Source of the DNA: Dyadobacter pollutisoli
GTDB taxonomy: Bacteria > Bacteroidota > Bacteroidia > Cytophagales > Spirosomataceae
Direction: 5' to 3'
Assembly (NCBI RefSeq): GCF_026625565.1
Contig: NZ_CP112998.1
Coordinates: 6,174,501-6,238,500 of the forward strand
DNA length: 64,000 nucleotides
Both the position numbers and the translations under genes were made by a program. How positions within the stretch are numbered: position 1 is the first letter of the stretch; every line of letters begins with the position of its first letter. Below the pieces are notes generated by a model. It saw only the letters and a program-made list of their open reading frames with translations. It searched no databases and was not told where the DNA came from. Of the stretch, positions 24,620 to 33,511 are shown one piece after another.

Positions 24620-25075
24620 TTATGAGGATAACAGTTTTCTAAACTTGCGTTTTACATTGGCTGAATTGATAAAGCACTTTTTCATGTCATGAAATAAAAG
24701 ACTTTTTAGTGTACCAATTATGCGATAATCCAAACCTTCCACAGGATAAATGTCTTTTAAAATTGCTATTTCATATTCGTCTATTTGTTGCCCATAGAGA
24801 TAGGTATCCATAGGAAAACACCAACCGCTGGTTGTGACAGGGCTTTTTCCTTTAAAAACAAAACAATTGAAACATGCTTCCGGCACTTCAATGCAGCCGT
24901 CTTTGTCAACAATGTCGGTAGGGCAGAAATTTAAGCTGGATGGCAGGCTCGCCAAGAGTGATTTCTCTCCTAAGGATTTCAGTACTATAAAGTATTTGGG
25001 TTTGGATGCGTTACCTTTTTTGAAATAAAATGGATCAAAATATAAGATATCTCCTTCGTTACCCACCAGAATCAA
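24620..25075 (-). CDS. unknown protein, candidate toxin partner of the Panacea gene
   Basis: A 151-residue protein I do not recognise. It begins with GDILYFDPFYFKKGNASKP then KYFIVLK, a pattern loosely like the SH3-type beta barrel of MazF/PemK toxins (GDI..., then PxxVL), and contains four or five cysteines mid-protein (about 48-85). It ends with a basic patch KRKFRKLLSS. Its TTG start overlaps the stop of the upstream DUF4065 gene (TTGA at 25075-25072), so translation is coupled. Position and overlap suggest that it is the cognate toxin, but that is inference. Confidence 0.65.
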   Translation of the reverse strand: MILVGNEGDILYFDPFYFKKGNASKPKYFIVLKSLGEKSLLASLPSSLNFCPTDIVDKDGCIEVPEACFNCFVFKGKSPVTTSGWCFPMDTYLYGQQIDEYEIAILKDIYPVEGLDYRIIGTLKSLLFHDMKKCFINSANVKRKFRKLLSS

Positions 25076-25665
25076 ATTTTAAGCGCTTGGCTACTTTTGA
25101 GATATTCACGTTGATCTTCAAAGATTTCTTTTTTCAATGGTAAACCGTCCAATAATCTCGAAAAATCAATAGCGATTTCTGTGGAATTCATATGCCCTGA
25201 TTCCAGGTGTTCCAACACTCCATTTTCCAAGGCCGTGATGTACCATAGAGAATGCTTGCGATGGGTTAATTCAACAAGTTCGGCAGCGGTGAAATTTTTG
25301 AATGTTTCAGAGACATGCTCTAACAAATCCATGTCGTTATCTGAAAACTCGTCATCTGAGAATACAACCTTGGGCTTAATGTAAATTCCGCCGTCAGAAC
25401 CAAAACTTCTAGAAATGTATTTCTCCAGTAAAACAGGTTCGTCAGAAGAAAGATCAACAAATACATCTCTGGATACTGGCCCAAGTTTCCAAACCGAGAA
25501 ATTTAGGTTAAAAAAAGGCAATCCATAAGTTCTCACCGAATACTCCTCGATCAAATAAATTAGTTTTAACAGCTTAGTTTTAGATAACGGATTTATTTTT
25601 CCCGCCAGGTAAACCACAGCATTACCTAATTTATCAATCTCCGAGCTGGAATAGGGATGGGACAT
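25072..25665 (-). CDS. Panacea (DUF4065, SocA-like) domain protein, probable antitoxin
   Basis: The 197-residue protein has the layout of DUF4065/Panacea proteins: KLGNAVVYLAGK, then LSKTKLLKLIYLIEEYSVRTYGLPFFNL, then VWKLGPVSRDVF, with the characteristic G-P pair (G77-P78 region), and HRKHSLW near the end (about 140). Panacea domains act as antitoxins against many unrelated toxins. The first gene of a two-gene unit, it precedes and overlaps the 151-residue partner. A promoter is proposed at 25688-25718. Confidence 0.85.
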   Translation of the reverse strand: MSHPYSSSEIDKLGNAVVYLAGKINPLSKTKLLKLIYLIEEYSVRTYGLPFFNLNFSVWKLGPVSRDVFVDLSSDEPVLLEKYISRSFGSDGGIYIKPKVVFSDDEFSDNDMDLLEHVSETFKNFTAAELVELTHRKHSLWYITALENGVLEHLESGHMNSTEIAIDFSRLLDGLPLKKEIFEDQREYLKSSQALKI

Positions 25666-25687
25666 TTGAGCATCAATGTTGTTAATG

Positions 25688-25718
25688 TAAAAATACGAAT
25701 GGTTGTGCGATTAAACAA
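25688..25718 (-). promoter_or_regulatory. possible promoter of the Panacea gene pair
   Basis: On the minus strand: TTG (25718-25716), 20 bases, TATTTTTA (25695-25688), one mismatch from TAnnTTTG. The transcript would begin near 25681 and the start codon is at 25665. A 6-base-pair GCGGTG/CACCGC hairpin (25725-25744) overlaps the recQ stop just upstream. Confidence 0.5.
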
Positions 25719-25737
25719 TCACATGCGGTGGCCTGGG

Positions 25738-27885
25738 TCACCGCTCTTCTTCCCAAATTGCCAGCGCCAGCCTGATCTGTCCATAGTCGAACTGCTCGTT
25801 GAGAAGCTCAAACAGTGGTTTCAATGGATCGTTTTTACTTGTCTGGATCTCCTGCGCTGCCTGAATGATGGTCTGGTAGGCTTTTTTGTCAATCAATCCT
25901 TTTAGATCGATATCGTGTCCGTCCTCTTTTAATTTGACCAAATGCGAGATGATGGTAACGGTACTGAGATCTCTTTTTTGGGCAATGTCATTCAGTAAAT
26001 AGCCTTCTTTGTACAGATCCAGCGTTTCGATGTATGTCATTCCCTTGATGACCCTCGTTCCTGGTTTTGTATTTTCCTTCGCGAACGACAGGATTTCATT
26101 GATAAATGTTTCCCCGTATCGTCTGAATTTCTCGGCTCCAATCCCCGAAACCGCTTTCATTTGCGCCTCGGAAACAGGTTTTTTCTGTGCCATTTCGGAC
26201 AATGTTGCATCACTGAAAACGACATATGGTGGGACGCCAAGCGCATCTGCCATTTGCTTCCTTAGTATTCTCAGTCTCTCAAATAGGGCATCGCGAATAA
26301 TCTCTTGCTTTGGCTTTTCCTTGGGTACCAGCTCCTCTTCTTTCGCTTTACGCTCGCTGATCGGGATGAACTTCACGAGTTCTACTTTTCGCTCACCTTT
26401 CAAAATTTGCCTGCTGACCGGATTGAGTTTAAAAGAATGTCCTTCGTCATAAGCGATATCCATGACACCGGAATTCAAAAGCTGGCTAATGTATTCCGCC
26501 CACTCTTCACCCCGCAGCTCGATACCGACACCAAATGTAGGCAGACGTTCGTAGCCATGTTGCAGTACATTTCGGTTGCGGCTGCCCCGCAAAATGTCAA
26601 TGAGCATCCCCATCGCTATTTTTTGATCGGTGCGGGCTATACCTGACAATGCTTTTTGGGCAATGATGGTAGCATCAAAACGGGTCCTCGGGTTCCGGCA
26701 CACATCGCAGTTTCCGCAATCTTTTTCGACCGCTTCATTAAAATAACTCAGTAAAATCCGCCTGCGGCAAATATCTGCCTCCGCATACTGTTTCATACGG
26801 TTCAGCTTTGCGTGCAGCAACTCCTTTTGCTCGGCCGACTGATCGGAATTATTGATCATATCCTGGCGGGTAATGATGTCCATGTAGCTGTAAAACAAAA
26901 CGGTATCTGACGGTGAACCGTCGCGGCCTGCCCTTCCTATTTCCTGGTAAAAGCTCTCAACATTGGAAGGCAGGTTGTAGTGGATCACCCAGCGCACATT
27001 GGATTTATCAATACCCATTCCAAAAGCAATGGTAGCCACGATCACCTGAATGTCGTCTCTCAGAAACTGCTCCTGGACCTTCGAACGTTTGTCAGCGGCA
27101 AGTCCTGCATGGTAAAATTCTGCTTTGAAACCCGCATTCCGGAGACTGGCTGCTACGGTTTCTGTGCCTTTACGGCTCAGGCAGTAGATAATACCGGCTT
27201 GCCCATCGTGTTTATTGATAAAGCTCTGGATCTGCTGCAACCGTTTCCGGCCTGGTAACACACTCAGATTGAGGTTAGGGCGATCAAAACTTGCAATGAA
27301 TGTTTCGGCGTGCTCTATATTAAGCTGTTTCAAAATATCTCTGCGCGTAACCCGGTCGGCAGTAGCAGTGAGCGCGATGATCGGCACATCGGGAAAGCGT
27401 AGTTTCAGGTTGGTCAGCTGCCGGTACTCCGGGCGAAAATCGTGCCCCCAGGATGAAATACAATGCGACTCGTCTATCGCGAAAAGACAGACATTCCATT
27501 CGCGCAGAAATTCAAATGTATTTCCTGAAAAAAGCCTCTCGGGGGCAATGTAGAGCAATTTTAGTTCACCAACTTTCGCCTGCCACATGACCTGATCCTG
27601 CTCCGCAGAAGACAATGTGGAATTCAGAAACGCCGCGTTGACACCATTACCGCGCAGCGCTTCCACCTGGTCTTTCATTAATGCGATCAACGGAGAAATG
27701 ACTACCGTCAGTCCCTGGCGGAGGATAGCCGGGATCTGAAAACAGACGGATTTTCCTCCGCCGGTAGGCATTAGTACAAGGCAATCCCGGTTTTCCATCA
27801 CAGTATCGATGATCTGAGACTGCTGTGGGCGAAAGGAGTCGTAACCGAAATATCTTTTTAGTGCGTCTAGTTTGTTGTCTGACAT
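25738..27885 (-). CDS. recQ: ATP-dependent DNA helicase RecQ
   Basis: A 3'-5' DNA helicase involved in recombination and repair. The 715-residue protein contains Walker A PTGGGKSVCFQIP (about 40), DESHCISSWGHDFR (about 140), the helicase C motif with GRAGRDG, the zinc-binding cysteines CRRRILL...CGNCDVC (about 375-395), a winged-helix RQC domain (about 405-510) and an HRDC domain (about 520-600). A C-terminal extension of about 100 residues follows (helix-turn-helix-like segment LNDIAQKRDLSTVTIISHL), as in other Bacteroidota RecQs. Confidence 0.97.
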   Translation of the reverse strand: MSDNKLDALKRYFGYDSFRPQQSQIIDTVMENRDCLVLMPTGGGKSVCFQIPAILRQGLTVVISPLIALMKDQVEALRGNGVNAAFLNSTLSSAEQDQVMWQAKVGELKLLYIAPERLFSGNTFEFLREWNVCLFAIDESHCISSWGHDFRPEYRQLTNLKLRFPDVPIIALTATADRVTRRDILKQLNIEHAETFIASFDRPNLNLSVLPGRKRLQQIQSFINKHDGQAGIIYCLSRKGTETVAASLRNAGFKAEFYHAGLAADKRSKVQEQFLRDDIQVIVATIAFGMGIDKSNVRWVIHYNLPSNVESFYQEIGRAGRDGSPSDTVLFYSYMDIITRQDMINNSDQSAEQKELLHAKLNRMKQYAEADICRRRILLSYFNEAVEKDCGNCDVCRNPRTRFDATIIAQKALSGIARTDQKIAMGMLIDILRGSRNRNVLQHGYERLPTFGVGIELRGEEWAEYISQLLNSGVMDIAYDEGHSFKLNPVSRQILKGERKVELVKFIPISERKAKEEELVPKEKPKQEIIRDALFERLRILRKQMADALGVPPYVVFSDATLSEMAQKKPVSEAQMKAVSGIGAEKFRRYGETFINEILSFAKENTKPGTRVIKGMTYIETLDLYKEGYLLNDIAQKRDLSTVTIISHLVKLKEDGHDIDLKGLIDKKAYQTIIQAAQEIQTSKNDPLKPLFELLNEQFDYGQIRLALAIWEEER

Positions 27886-27949
27886 TATAGCAATTGTAAA
27901 TGGGTATTATTTCAAATAAAATTCTCCTTCACGCCGCAAAAATAGGCAC

Positions 27950-30064
27950 TCAGAACTGATACATCATCTGTGCTTTGATTTCGCTTCGTTTATTTCCTTC
28001 AATTTCGTTCAAACCCGAACTGATCTTGTCCAGATTGGCATACCTGGTTTGCGACCATCGTAACCACAGTTTCAGGTCTTTGGATATATTATATCTCAAC
28101 ATTAAATAATGTCGGGTGCCGGTGTCGTAGTAGGCGGGAATCGAGAAGGCATAAAGCATATCTTTTTCGTAGGCATATTGTCGGCTGTCGTAGTCATCTG
28201 TTTTGAAAAAAGCCAGTCTACCACTGAACTCCATTTTTGTAAAATGCCAGGTAATGTCCTGGAAAACAGTTAATCCGTTCGATTTGGAAATGTGCTTGTA
28301 AGCAAAGTTGCCATATTGAAACCGCGTGCGCACAGCAAAGCGTAGCGGAACTTCGTACTCGACATTGATCATCGCTGTGCGGCGGATCGTGGTCGCCAGC
28401 GGAAGTGAAGGCAGGTCGCCAGGCTGGTTGTGTTGTTTATATTTTTCGTGGTATAGCATATAGGCATTGAACCGTTTATTGTGTTTGTAAAGTGTATGTA
28501 GGTAGTAGTCAAAGCCTTTCGAAGGTGCGTCGACTTGGTATTTGAGCCAGGGAAACCGGAATCGGTCATAGTATGCGCTGAATTGCCAGCGGCGGTTTGG
28601 CATGTACCTGAGTCCGGCATATGCACCTGCCTCATTGATAGGCCGTGTGGATTCACTCACGGAGTTGCCATAAAATGTATGAAAGCTACGGGAGTAATGT
28701 CTGGCCAGCAGCGACAAGTCCCATTTCTTTCCCAGCCCGGCGATAACCCCTGCCAGCAAACCACTGCCACCGCTTTTGGAAACGGCACCTTCCCCGAAAA
28801 AGTGAAAATTCTGCCATCGGTAGTCGCCATGGACACCGGCAATGATGTTTTGTCTCCCCGAAAACTCAAAGCGATTATATGGAAGATCTCTCTTACGGAT
28901 CGTTGAACGATAGGAAGTATGCAGCAATGTAAAGCCGAGCTGTCCTTTTTGTGAGGAGGGTTTGTACAGAATGTGCATTCCGGCATTCCGTTCAGCCAGG
29001 ATATTGTGTTTTTCGCGCTCACTCGGAGTCCGGTGGTAGCCTGAAATGGGGAGAGAAGTAGTGATAATCTCATCGAAGATTTGCTCCTGACTTGCGTCTC
29101 GCCGGGTTGCGGAATAAAATGTAGTGAGGTCAATACGGGAAGCGATGGCGTACGTAGCGGCAATTCCTCTCAGGAAATTGGCTTCCACCACGGAGGTGTA
29201 GGGCCTGATACCTAATGTACTTCTGTAAACAGTCCTGATCACTTCCGACCCCTTACCCAATGAAAATCCTGCGCCGAGAACCATTCCCTGGCCTGCCTGA
29301 ACCTGGTAGTCACCTATGATCAGGTTTTTGAGCTTTCCACGGTTCATAATTTGTGCATGTAATGATGAAAAGTCTATTCCAAATATTTGCTTTCCGGCTT
29401 CCCAGTTCCAGAACTTTTCTCCTGCATCTTTCTCCAATGTAAATCCGAAACTGTACGATCCGGTCCGGGCATTGCGGTATCTCAGGTAGCCATTTCCGGC
29501 CCGGCCCTGGTAACGGGTAGTAGCATTGGAGCCGGAGTCGGGAACGGTAAATCCTTTTTGCTTTTCAACTAACTTTCCCGACCGGAGCATGAGAAAATGC
29601 TGGCTGGGATTTTTGAGTGATTCGCGAAATGAAACCGGTTTGGGTTTGATAATAACAAAAGGCAGCAGTTTCTGAATCGTGGACAGATCGAAACCGGGAA
29701 TGGCTTGTAACTCGTACAATGACAGTAGCGGGCCTAATTTTTCACGATAATCAAAAAAGGAACGTAGCTGCGTTTCGGAAAGGATCAATGTAGCTGAAAG
29801 CTCGTCGGAAGTTACCGTGTTCAGATCGAGTGGGCTCGCATATAGCTGCAAAAGAGATTCATACAGGTCGGAATCATCATTGTCCTCGGCCGGAACCGGG
29901 AAAAGGGTCTGAATGAATTGGGCGATATCAATTTCCTTGCGTGGAGGTTCCTGAGCGGAGAGGAGAGGGGCAACGCTTAAATAAATGCTGATCAGTAAAA
30001 AATACCGTTTCAGTAACAAACTGTAAATGTTAAAAGCGTATGCAGTTCCTGAGAGTTTTAGCAT
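27950..30064 (-). CDS. helix-hairpin-helix outer-membrane barrel protein
   Basis: A 704-residue protein in three parts: an N-terminal signal region, a ComEA-like helix-hairpin-helix segment (about 50-130; LNTVTSDELSATLILSETQ and LLSLYELQAIPGFDLSTIQKLL), and a long beta-rich part from about 155 to the end with alternating aromatic residues that looks like an outer-membrane barrel. HhH motifs often bind DNA, so a surface or periplasmic DNA role is conceivable. The start is unsure: ATG 30064 falls inside the hairpin after nadC; TTG 30019 would give a compact signal peptide MLLKRYFLLISIYLSVAPLLSA. I kept 30064. Confidence 0.8.
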   Translation of the reverse strand: MLKLSGTAYAFNIYSLLLKRYFLLISIYLSVAPLLSAQEPPRKEIDIAQFIQTLFPVPAEDNDDSDLYESLLQLYASPLDLNTVTSDELSATLILSETQLRSFFDYREKLGPLLSLYELQAIPGFDLSTIQKLLPFVIIKPKPVSFRESLKNPSQHFLMLRSGKLVEKQKGFTVPDSGSNATTRYQGRAGNGYLRYRNARTGSYSFGFTLEKDAGEKFWNWEAGKQIFGIDFSSLHAQIMNRGKLKNLIIGDYQVQAGQGMVLGAGFSLGKGSEVIRTVYRSTLGIRPYTSVVEANFLRGIAATYAIASRIDLTTFYSATRRDASQEQIFDEIITTSLPISGYHRTPSEREKHNILAERNAGMHILYKPSSQKGQLGFTLLHTSYRSTIRKRDLPYNRFEFSGRQNIIAGVHGDYRWQNFHFFGEGAVSKSGGSGLLAGVIAGLGKKWDLSLLARHYSRSFHTFYGNSVSESTRPINEAGAYAGLRYMPNRRWQFSAYYDRFRFPWLKYQVDAPSKGFDYYLHTLYKHNKRFNAYMLYHEKYKQHNQPGDLPSLPLATTIRRTAMINVEYEVPLRFAVRTRFQYGNFAYKHISKSNGLTVFQDITWHFTKMEFSGRLAFFKTDDYDSRQYAYEKDMLYAFSIPAYYDTGTRHYLMLRYNISKDLKLWLRWSQTRYANLDKISSGLNEIEGNKRSEIKAQMMYQF

Positions 30065-30072
30065 ACGCTTTT
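30032..30072 (-). terminator. hairpin after nadC, overlapping the next start codon
   Basis: A perfect 12-base-pair stem (30032-30043 with 30061-30072, AAAAGCGTATGC-type arms) with a 17-base loop. It follows the nadC stop (30089) and includes the ATG of the HhH barrel gene at 30064. It could be a terminator, or could hide the start codon. Confidence 0.55.
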
Positions 30073-30088
30073 TTATTTTGATAAAAGG

Positions 30089-30952
30089 TTAGAAGGCTTT
30101 TAAACTTAAATCCAGACTTCGTGCCTGGTGGGTGAGCGCCCCGCTGGATATGCCATCCACGCCGGTTTCTGCCACAGCACGTAATGTTTTTTCAGTAATG
30201 TTGCCGGAAGCCTCGGTTTCAAAACGATCACCGATTCTCTTCACCGCCTCGCGCATGTCGTCCAGCGAAAAATTGTCCAGCATAATGATATCCACCGCTC
30301 CGACCCGCAATACTTCATCTACCTCTGCCAGATTCCGTGTTTCTATTTCAATTTTCAGGTCTCTGCCTGTTTCTTTCAAATATTTTCGCGCGCCGGTAAT
30401 CGCTGCTTCAATGCCTCCTGCATAATCCACATGATTATCTTTCAGCATAATCATGTCGTAAAGCCCCATTCGGTGATTCACCGCGCCACCGATTTTCACC
30501 GCCATTTTTTCGAATAAACGGAAGTTTGGCGTCGTCTTACGGGTATCCAGCAGCTTCACAGGCAAATCCGCGATCAATGCACTCATTTGCCTTGCGTAGG
30601 TGGCGATACCGCTCATTCGCTGCATAATATTGAGTACCAATCGCTCGGATTTCAGGATTAACCGCGCATTTCCTTCCACCGTTAATACCACGTCTCCTAT
30701 TTTGACGGGAGATCCATCAAAAAGTAACACATTTATTTTCAGGGGGGGATCATTATAGTAAGTTGCAGTCTCTTCGAAGATGATCGTGGCTACTTCCACG
30801 CCCGCCAGGATTCCGTTTTGCTTGACCAACAGCTTTGCGCGTTTAGTCGCATTTGCAGGTACAGAGGAGAGAGAAGAATGGTCTCCGTCGCCAATATCTT
30901 CCAGTAAAGCAAGCCTGACAAGGTTGCGTAGCTCATGCGGGTTAGTTTCCAT
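30089..30952 (-). CDS. nadC: nicotinate-nucleotide pyrophosphorylase (quinolinate phosphoribosyltransferase)
   Basis: Converts quinolinate and PRPP to nicotinate mononucleotide in de novo NAD synthesis. The 287-residue protein has EDIGDGDHSS near the N-terminus, the RMSGIATYARQM segment, the DTRKTTPNFRLFEKMAVKIGGAVNHRMGL block, which carries the quinolinate-binding Arg/Lys/His, and the C-terminal VDIIMLDNFS and DGISSGALTH. Length is normal. nadA and nadB are not in the window. It is the upstream neighbour of the HhH gene on the same strand; a Wzi-like gene lies before it. Confidence 0.97.
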   Translation of the reverse strand: METNPHELRNLVRLALLEDIGDGDHSSLSSVPANATKRAKLLVKQNGILAGVEVATIIFEETATYYNDPPLKINVLLFDGSPVKIGDVVLTVEGNARLILKSERLVLNIMQRMSGIATYARQMSALIADLPVKLLDTRKTTPNFRLFEKMAVKIGGAVNHRMGLYDMIMLKDNHVDYAGGIEAAITGARKYLKETGRDLKIEIETRNLAEVDEVLRVGAVDIIMLDNFSLDDMREAVKRIGDRFETEASGNITEKTLRAVAETGVDGISSGALTHQARSLDLSLKAF

Positions 30953-30969
30953 TTTTGACTTAAATTAAA

Positions 30970-32736
30970 TCAGTACGTCTGCTGGCGGTATGCCATGTTG
31001 TACCGTATAGCAAATGTAAAAATGTTGGAGTTGGTAGCAACCTTTACATCCTGAGATTTGATTTTCCTGACCTGATAGCGACCGTCGAGGAACAGGTTAT
31101 GCGCAAGAGTATACGATAGCCGCAAGTCGGTAAATGTAGTGGATGCTTTAATGCCCTGACCAATTTTCTGGTTCAGGTCACCATCTCGGTTCACATTTCG
31201 CTCTTCGTAATTTTTAGTAAGGTCGCCCCCGAAATTCATAGATGGCCCGGTTGTCGGATCTTTTCCTTGTTCCGCCATCATGATGGTCCCGTAAATTGAT
31301 AATCTTGGAGTTGCCTTGTACCGTATAATTCCCAGATACTCCCGAAAATTGGCGCCTAGGGGATGCGCCAAGGACTGCGCGTAATGCATATAGTTTCGCC
31401 CGCCATCTTTGTGAGAATAAGTATAAGGTCGTACCAGATTATATTCAGCCTGTAAATCGAGGTTTGGGACCCCGAAAGCATCAATGTATTTTCCGCCTAA
31501 CTGGAAGCTGTATTTATTAGTCCATGATTTGCTACCATTAAAAAGGTATTTGGTAAGAAACTCATCCAGAACAAATTGGCTGTAAATAGATGCTTTTTTG
31601 CCAACCAGCCAGCGGAAATCGAAACCCAGGATCGCATTGTCCTCACTTCCAAGATAAGATTCGACATAACGGTAAAAAATGATCGGATTCAGATAATTCA
31701 GATCATAACCGCCGCCTACGGAATCGCGGTTAAAGACCTCCGCCTCAAAGACCCCAATGTTGATCTTGTCTGTCAGGTTGACGCTCAAATGGTGAATTGC
31801 TGCAAATTTTTTGCCTCTCAACAGTCCATCATTAGCATTCGTATATGAATTGATCATGCTCGTATACAAATTGGTATAATGAAACTTACCAAGCTGTGTA
31901 TCAAGTCTTAAAAATAGATATGGACTGCTGTTATCGGATAAAATAAGAGACCGGTAACCGCTGCCGAAGACGTTGTAATCGTGCCCGAATTTGACATTTA
32001 TACTTTTCAATGGCCTGAAAGTAATGTAACCCCGGGCTGTCAGAAAGTCAATCCCGTTGTTGCGGGTTGTTTTGGCAAGTCCTTCGCCAGGAAAGCCATA
32101 TTTTGAGGATTTGAAATCATTAACATACTTGGGAAAACGGCCCTGGGTATCTGACACGAATGTATAAAATCCAAGTTTATCATTGATCATTCCCCGAATT
32201 TCAACGCCCCGGCTTGTACCCCACAATGATTGATGCGATGAAGTATCGTAGCTGTTGTCTTTCCCGATAAAATTGGTGGTAGTAAAATTGAAATGCAGAT
32301 CGAAATCTTCGTTGTGAATGCTGTAAAGATCGGCTGGATGCTGGAAAAACTTAGGTTTACGGCCGGGTGGAGGATTTTTGAACCAGCCCAGGCGGGCAAG
32401 TTTGTTATAATTTGCGGAGTCGGTCGACACCATTCCTTTGGTCCATTCCCAGCTGTCTTCCCGCAGGTAGTCAATGATTTCCCAGTCGCGGTCGGTGAGG
32501 TTTACGGTGCCTTCTTTGAGCAGGGAGTCGGTGAGCGCTACTACCGCTTTTCTTTCAAACGGCTTGACATTGGAGTGAAAGCCTTCTGTAAACTTGCCGC
32601 GTTTGATTTCGAGGCGATCTATCAGATGGTAATAATCGTCATTAAAAGGTATAAATGAACTTTGTGCATGTACGTACGACAGGGTTATCAGTGTTAAAAT
32701 CAATATTTTAAAAAGCCGGATAATTCCTTGATACAT
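30970..32736 (-). CDS. Wzi-like outer-membrane barrel (capsule assembly family)
   Basis: After a signal peptide (MYQGIIRLFKILILTLITLSYVHA, about residues 1-24) comes a globular region to about 130 and a long barrel-type region with many aromatic and alternating residues. The segment KFGHDYNVFGSGYRSLIL resembles the Wzi/capsule-assembly family, which helps hold capsule polysaccharide to the outer membrane. This assignment is moderate. ATG 32736 was chosen; a GTG at 32760 would only add eight residues before the signal peptide. The stop is 17 bases before nadC (same strand). Confidence 0.72.
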   Translation of the reverse strand: MYQGIIRLFKILILTLITLSYVHAQSSFIPFNDDYYHLIDRLEIKRGKFTEGFHSNVKPFERKAVVALTDSLLKEGTVNLTDRDWEIIDYLREDSWEWTKGMVSTDSANYNKLARLGWFKNPPPGRKPKFFQHPADLYSIHNEDFDLHFNFTTTNFIGKDNSYDTSSHQSLWGTSRGVEIRGMINDKLGFYTFVSDTQGRFPKYVNDFKSSKYGFPGEGLAKTTRNNGIDFLTARGYITFRPLKSINVKFGHDYNVFGSGYRSLILSDNSSPYLFLRLDTQLGKFHYTNLYTSMINSYTNANDGLLRGKKFAAIHHLSVNLTDKINIGVFEAEVFNRDSVGGGYDLNYLNPIIFYRYVESYLGSEDNAILGFDFRWLVGKKASIYSQFVLDEFLTKYLFNGSKSWTNKYSFQLGGKYIDAFGVPNLDLQAEYNLVRPYTYSHKDGGRNYMHYAQSLAHPLGANFREYLGIIRYKATPRLSIYGTIMMAEQGKDPTTGPSMNFGGDLTKNYEERNVNRDGDLNQKIGQGIKASTTFTDLRLSYTLAHNLFLDGRYQVRKIKSQDVKVATNSNIFTFAIRYNMAYRQQTY

Positions 32737-32862
32737 AGGCAAAAAAAATCTACAATTCACACCAACAGGTCTCTTTCGGATAATTTTTCGAATAACTGTT
32801 CCAAATTACGTCAATGAATTTGTATTATCTTGCATGGAGTAGTTTAAAAAACTGTCCAATCT

Positions 32863-33507
32863 ATGTTTTTACTTTCCCAAAAGCCCTCCATTGCCGATCA
32901 TTATCTGGCCGAACTTCGTGATGTAAATGGTCAGAAAGACCGGATGAGGTTTCGCAGAAATATGGAGCGTGTAGGTGAATTGCTGGCTTACGAGCTTTCA
33001 AAAACACTTACTTTTAAAACCGAGAAAGTACAGACGCCGCTTGGACAAGCTTCATCGAGGTCATTATTGCAGCCGGTAGTACTGGCCACGATCCTGCGTG
33101 CTGGCCTTCCTTTTCATCAGGGTTTTCTCAGTATTTTTGACAGGGCTGACAATGCATTCATTGGCGCATACCGTGGACATCATATCAATGCAGAGGAAGA
33201 GTTTACTGTCGAGATGGACTACATTACCAGCCCGGACCTGACTGGCAAAATCCTGATTCTCATAGATCCAATGCTTGCCACCGGCCGATCCATGGAAAAG
33301 GTGTATCACGCTTTGCTGCGCTTCGGGATACCTTCGCAGACACACATTGCGTCGGTTATCGCCAGTCCGGAAGGAGTGGATTACCTGCAAAAACGAATTC
33401 CGCACTGCCGTTTGTGGCTCGGTGCCATCGATCAAAAACTGAACGAACAATATTACATTGTCCCCGGCCTGGGCGACGCCGGGGATCTGGCTTACGGCGA
33501 AAAGTAG
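32863..33507 (+). CDS. upp: uracil phosphoribosyltransferase
   Basis: Salvages uracil to UMP with PRPP. The 214-residue protein has TILRAGLPFHQGF, the PRPP-binding loop ILIDPMLATGRSM (about 130-142), and the uracil-binding end IVPGLGDAGDLAYG. The usual bacterial Upp is about 208 residues, so it is complete. It stands alone and is convergent with the TonB receptor gene, with only 4 bases between the stops. Confidence 0.96.
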   Translation: MFLLSQKPSIADHYLAELRDVNGQKDRMRFRRNMERVGELLAYELSKTLTFKTEKVQTPLGQASSRSLLQPVVLATILRAGLPFHQGFLSIFDRADNAFIGAYRGHHINAEEEFTVEMDYITSPDLTGKILILIDPMLATGRSMEKVYHALLRFGIPSQTHIASVIASPEGVDYLQKRIPHCRLWLGAIDQKLNEQYYIVPGLGDAGDLAYGEK

Positions 33508-33511
33508 TTGA

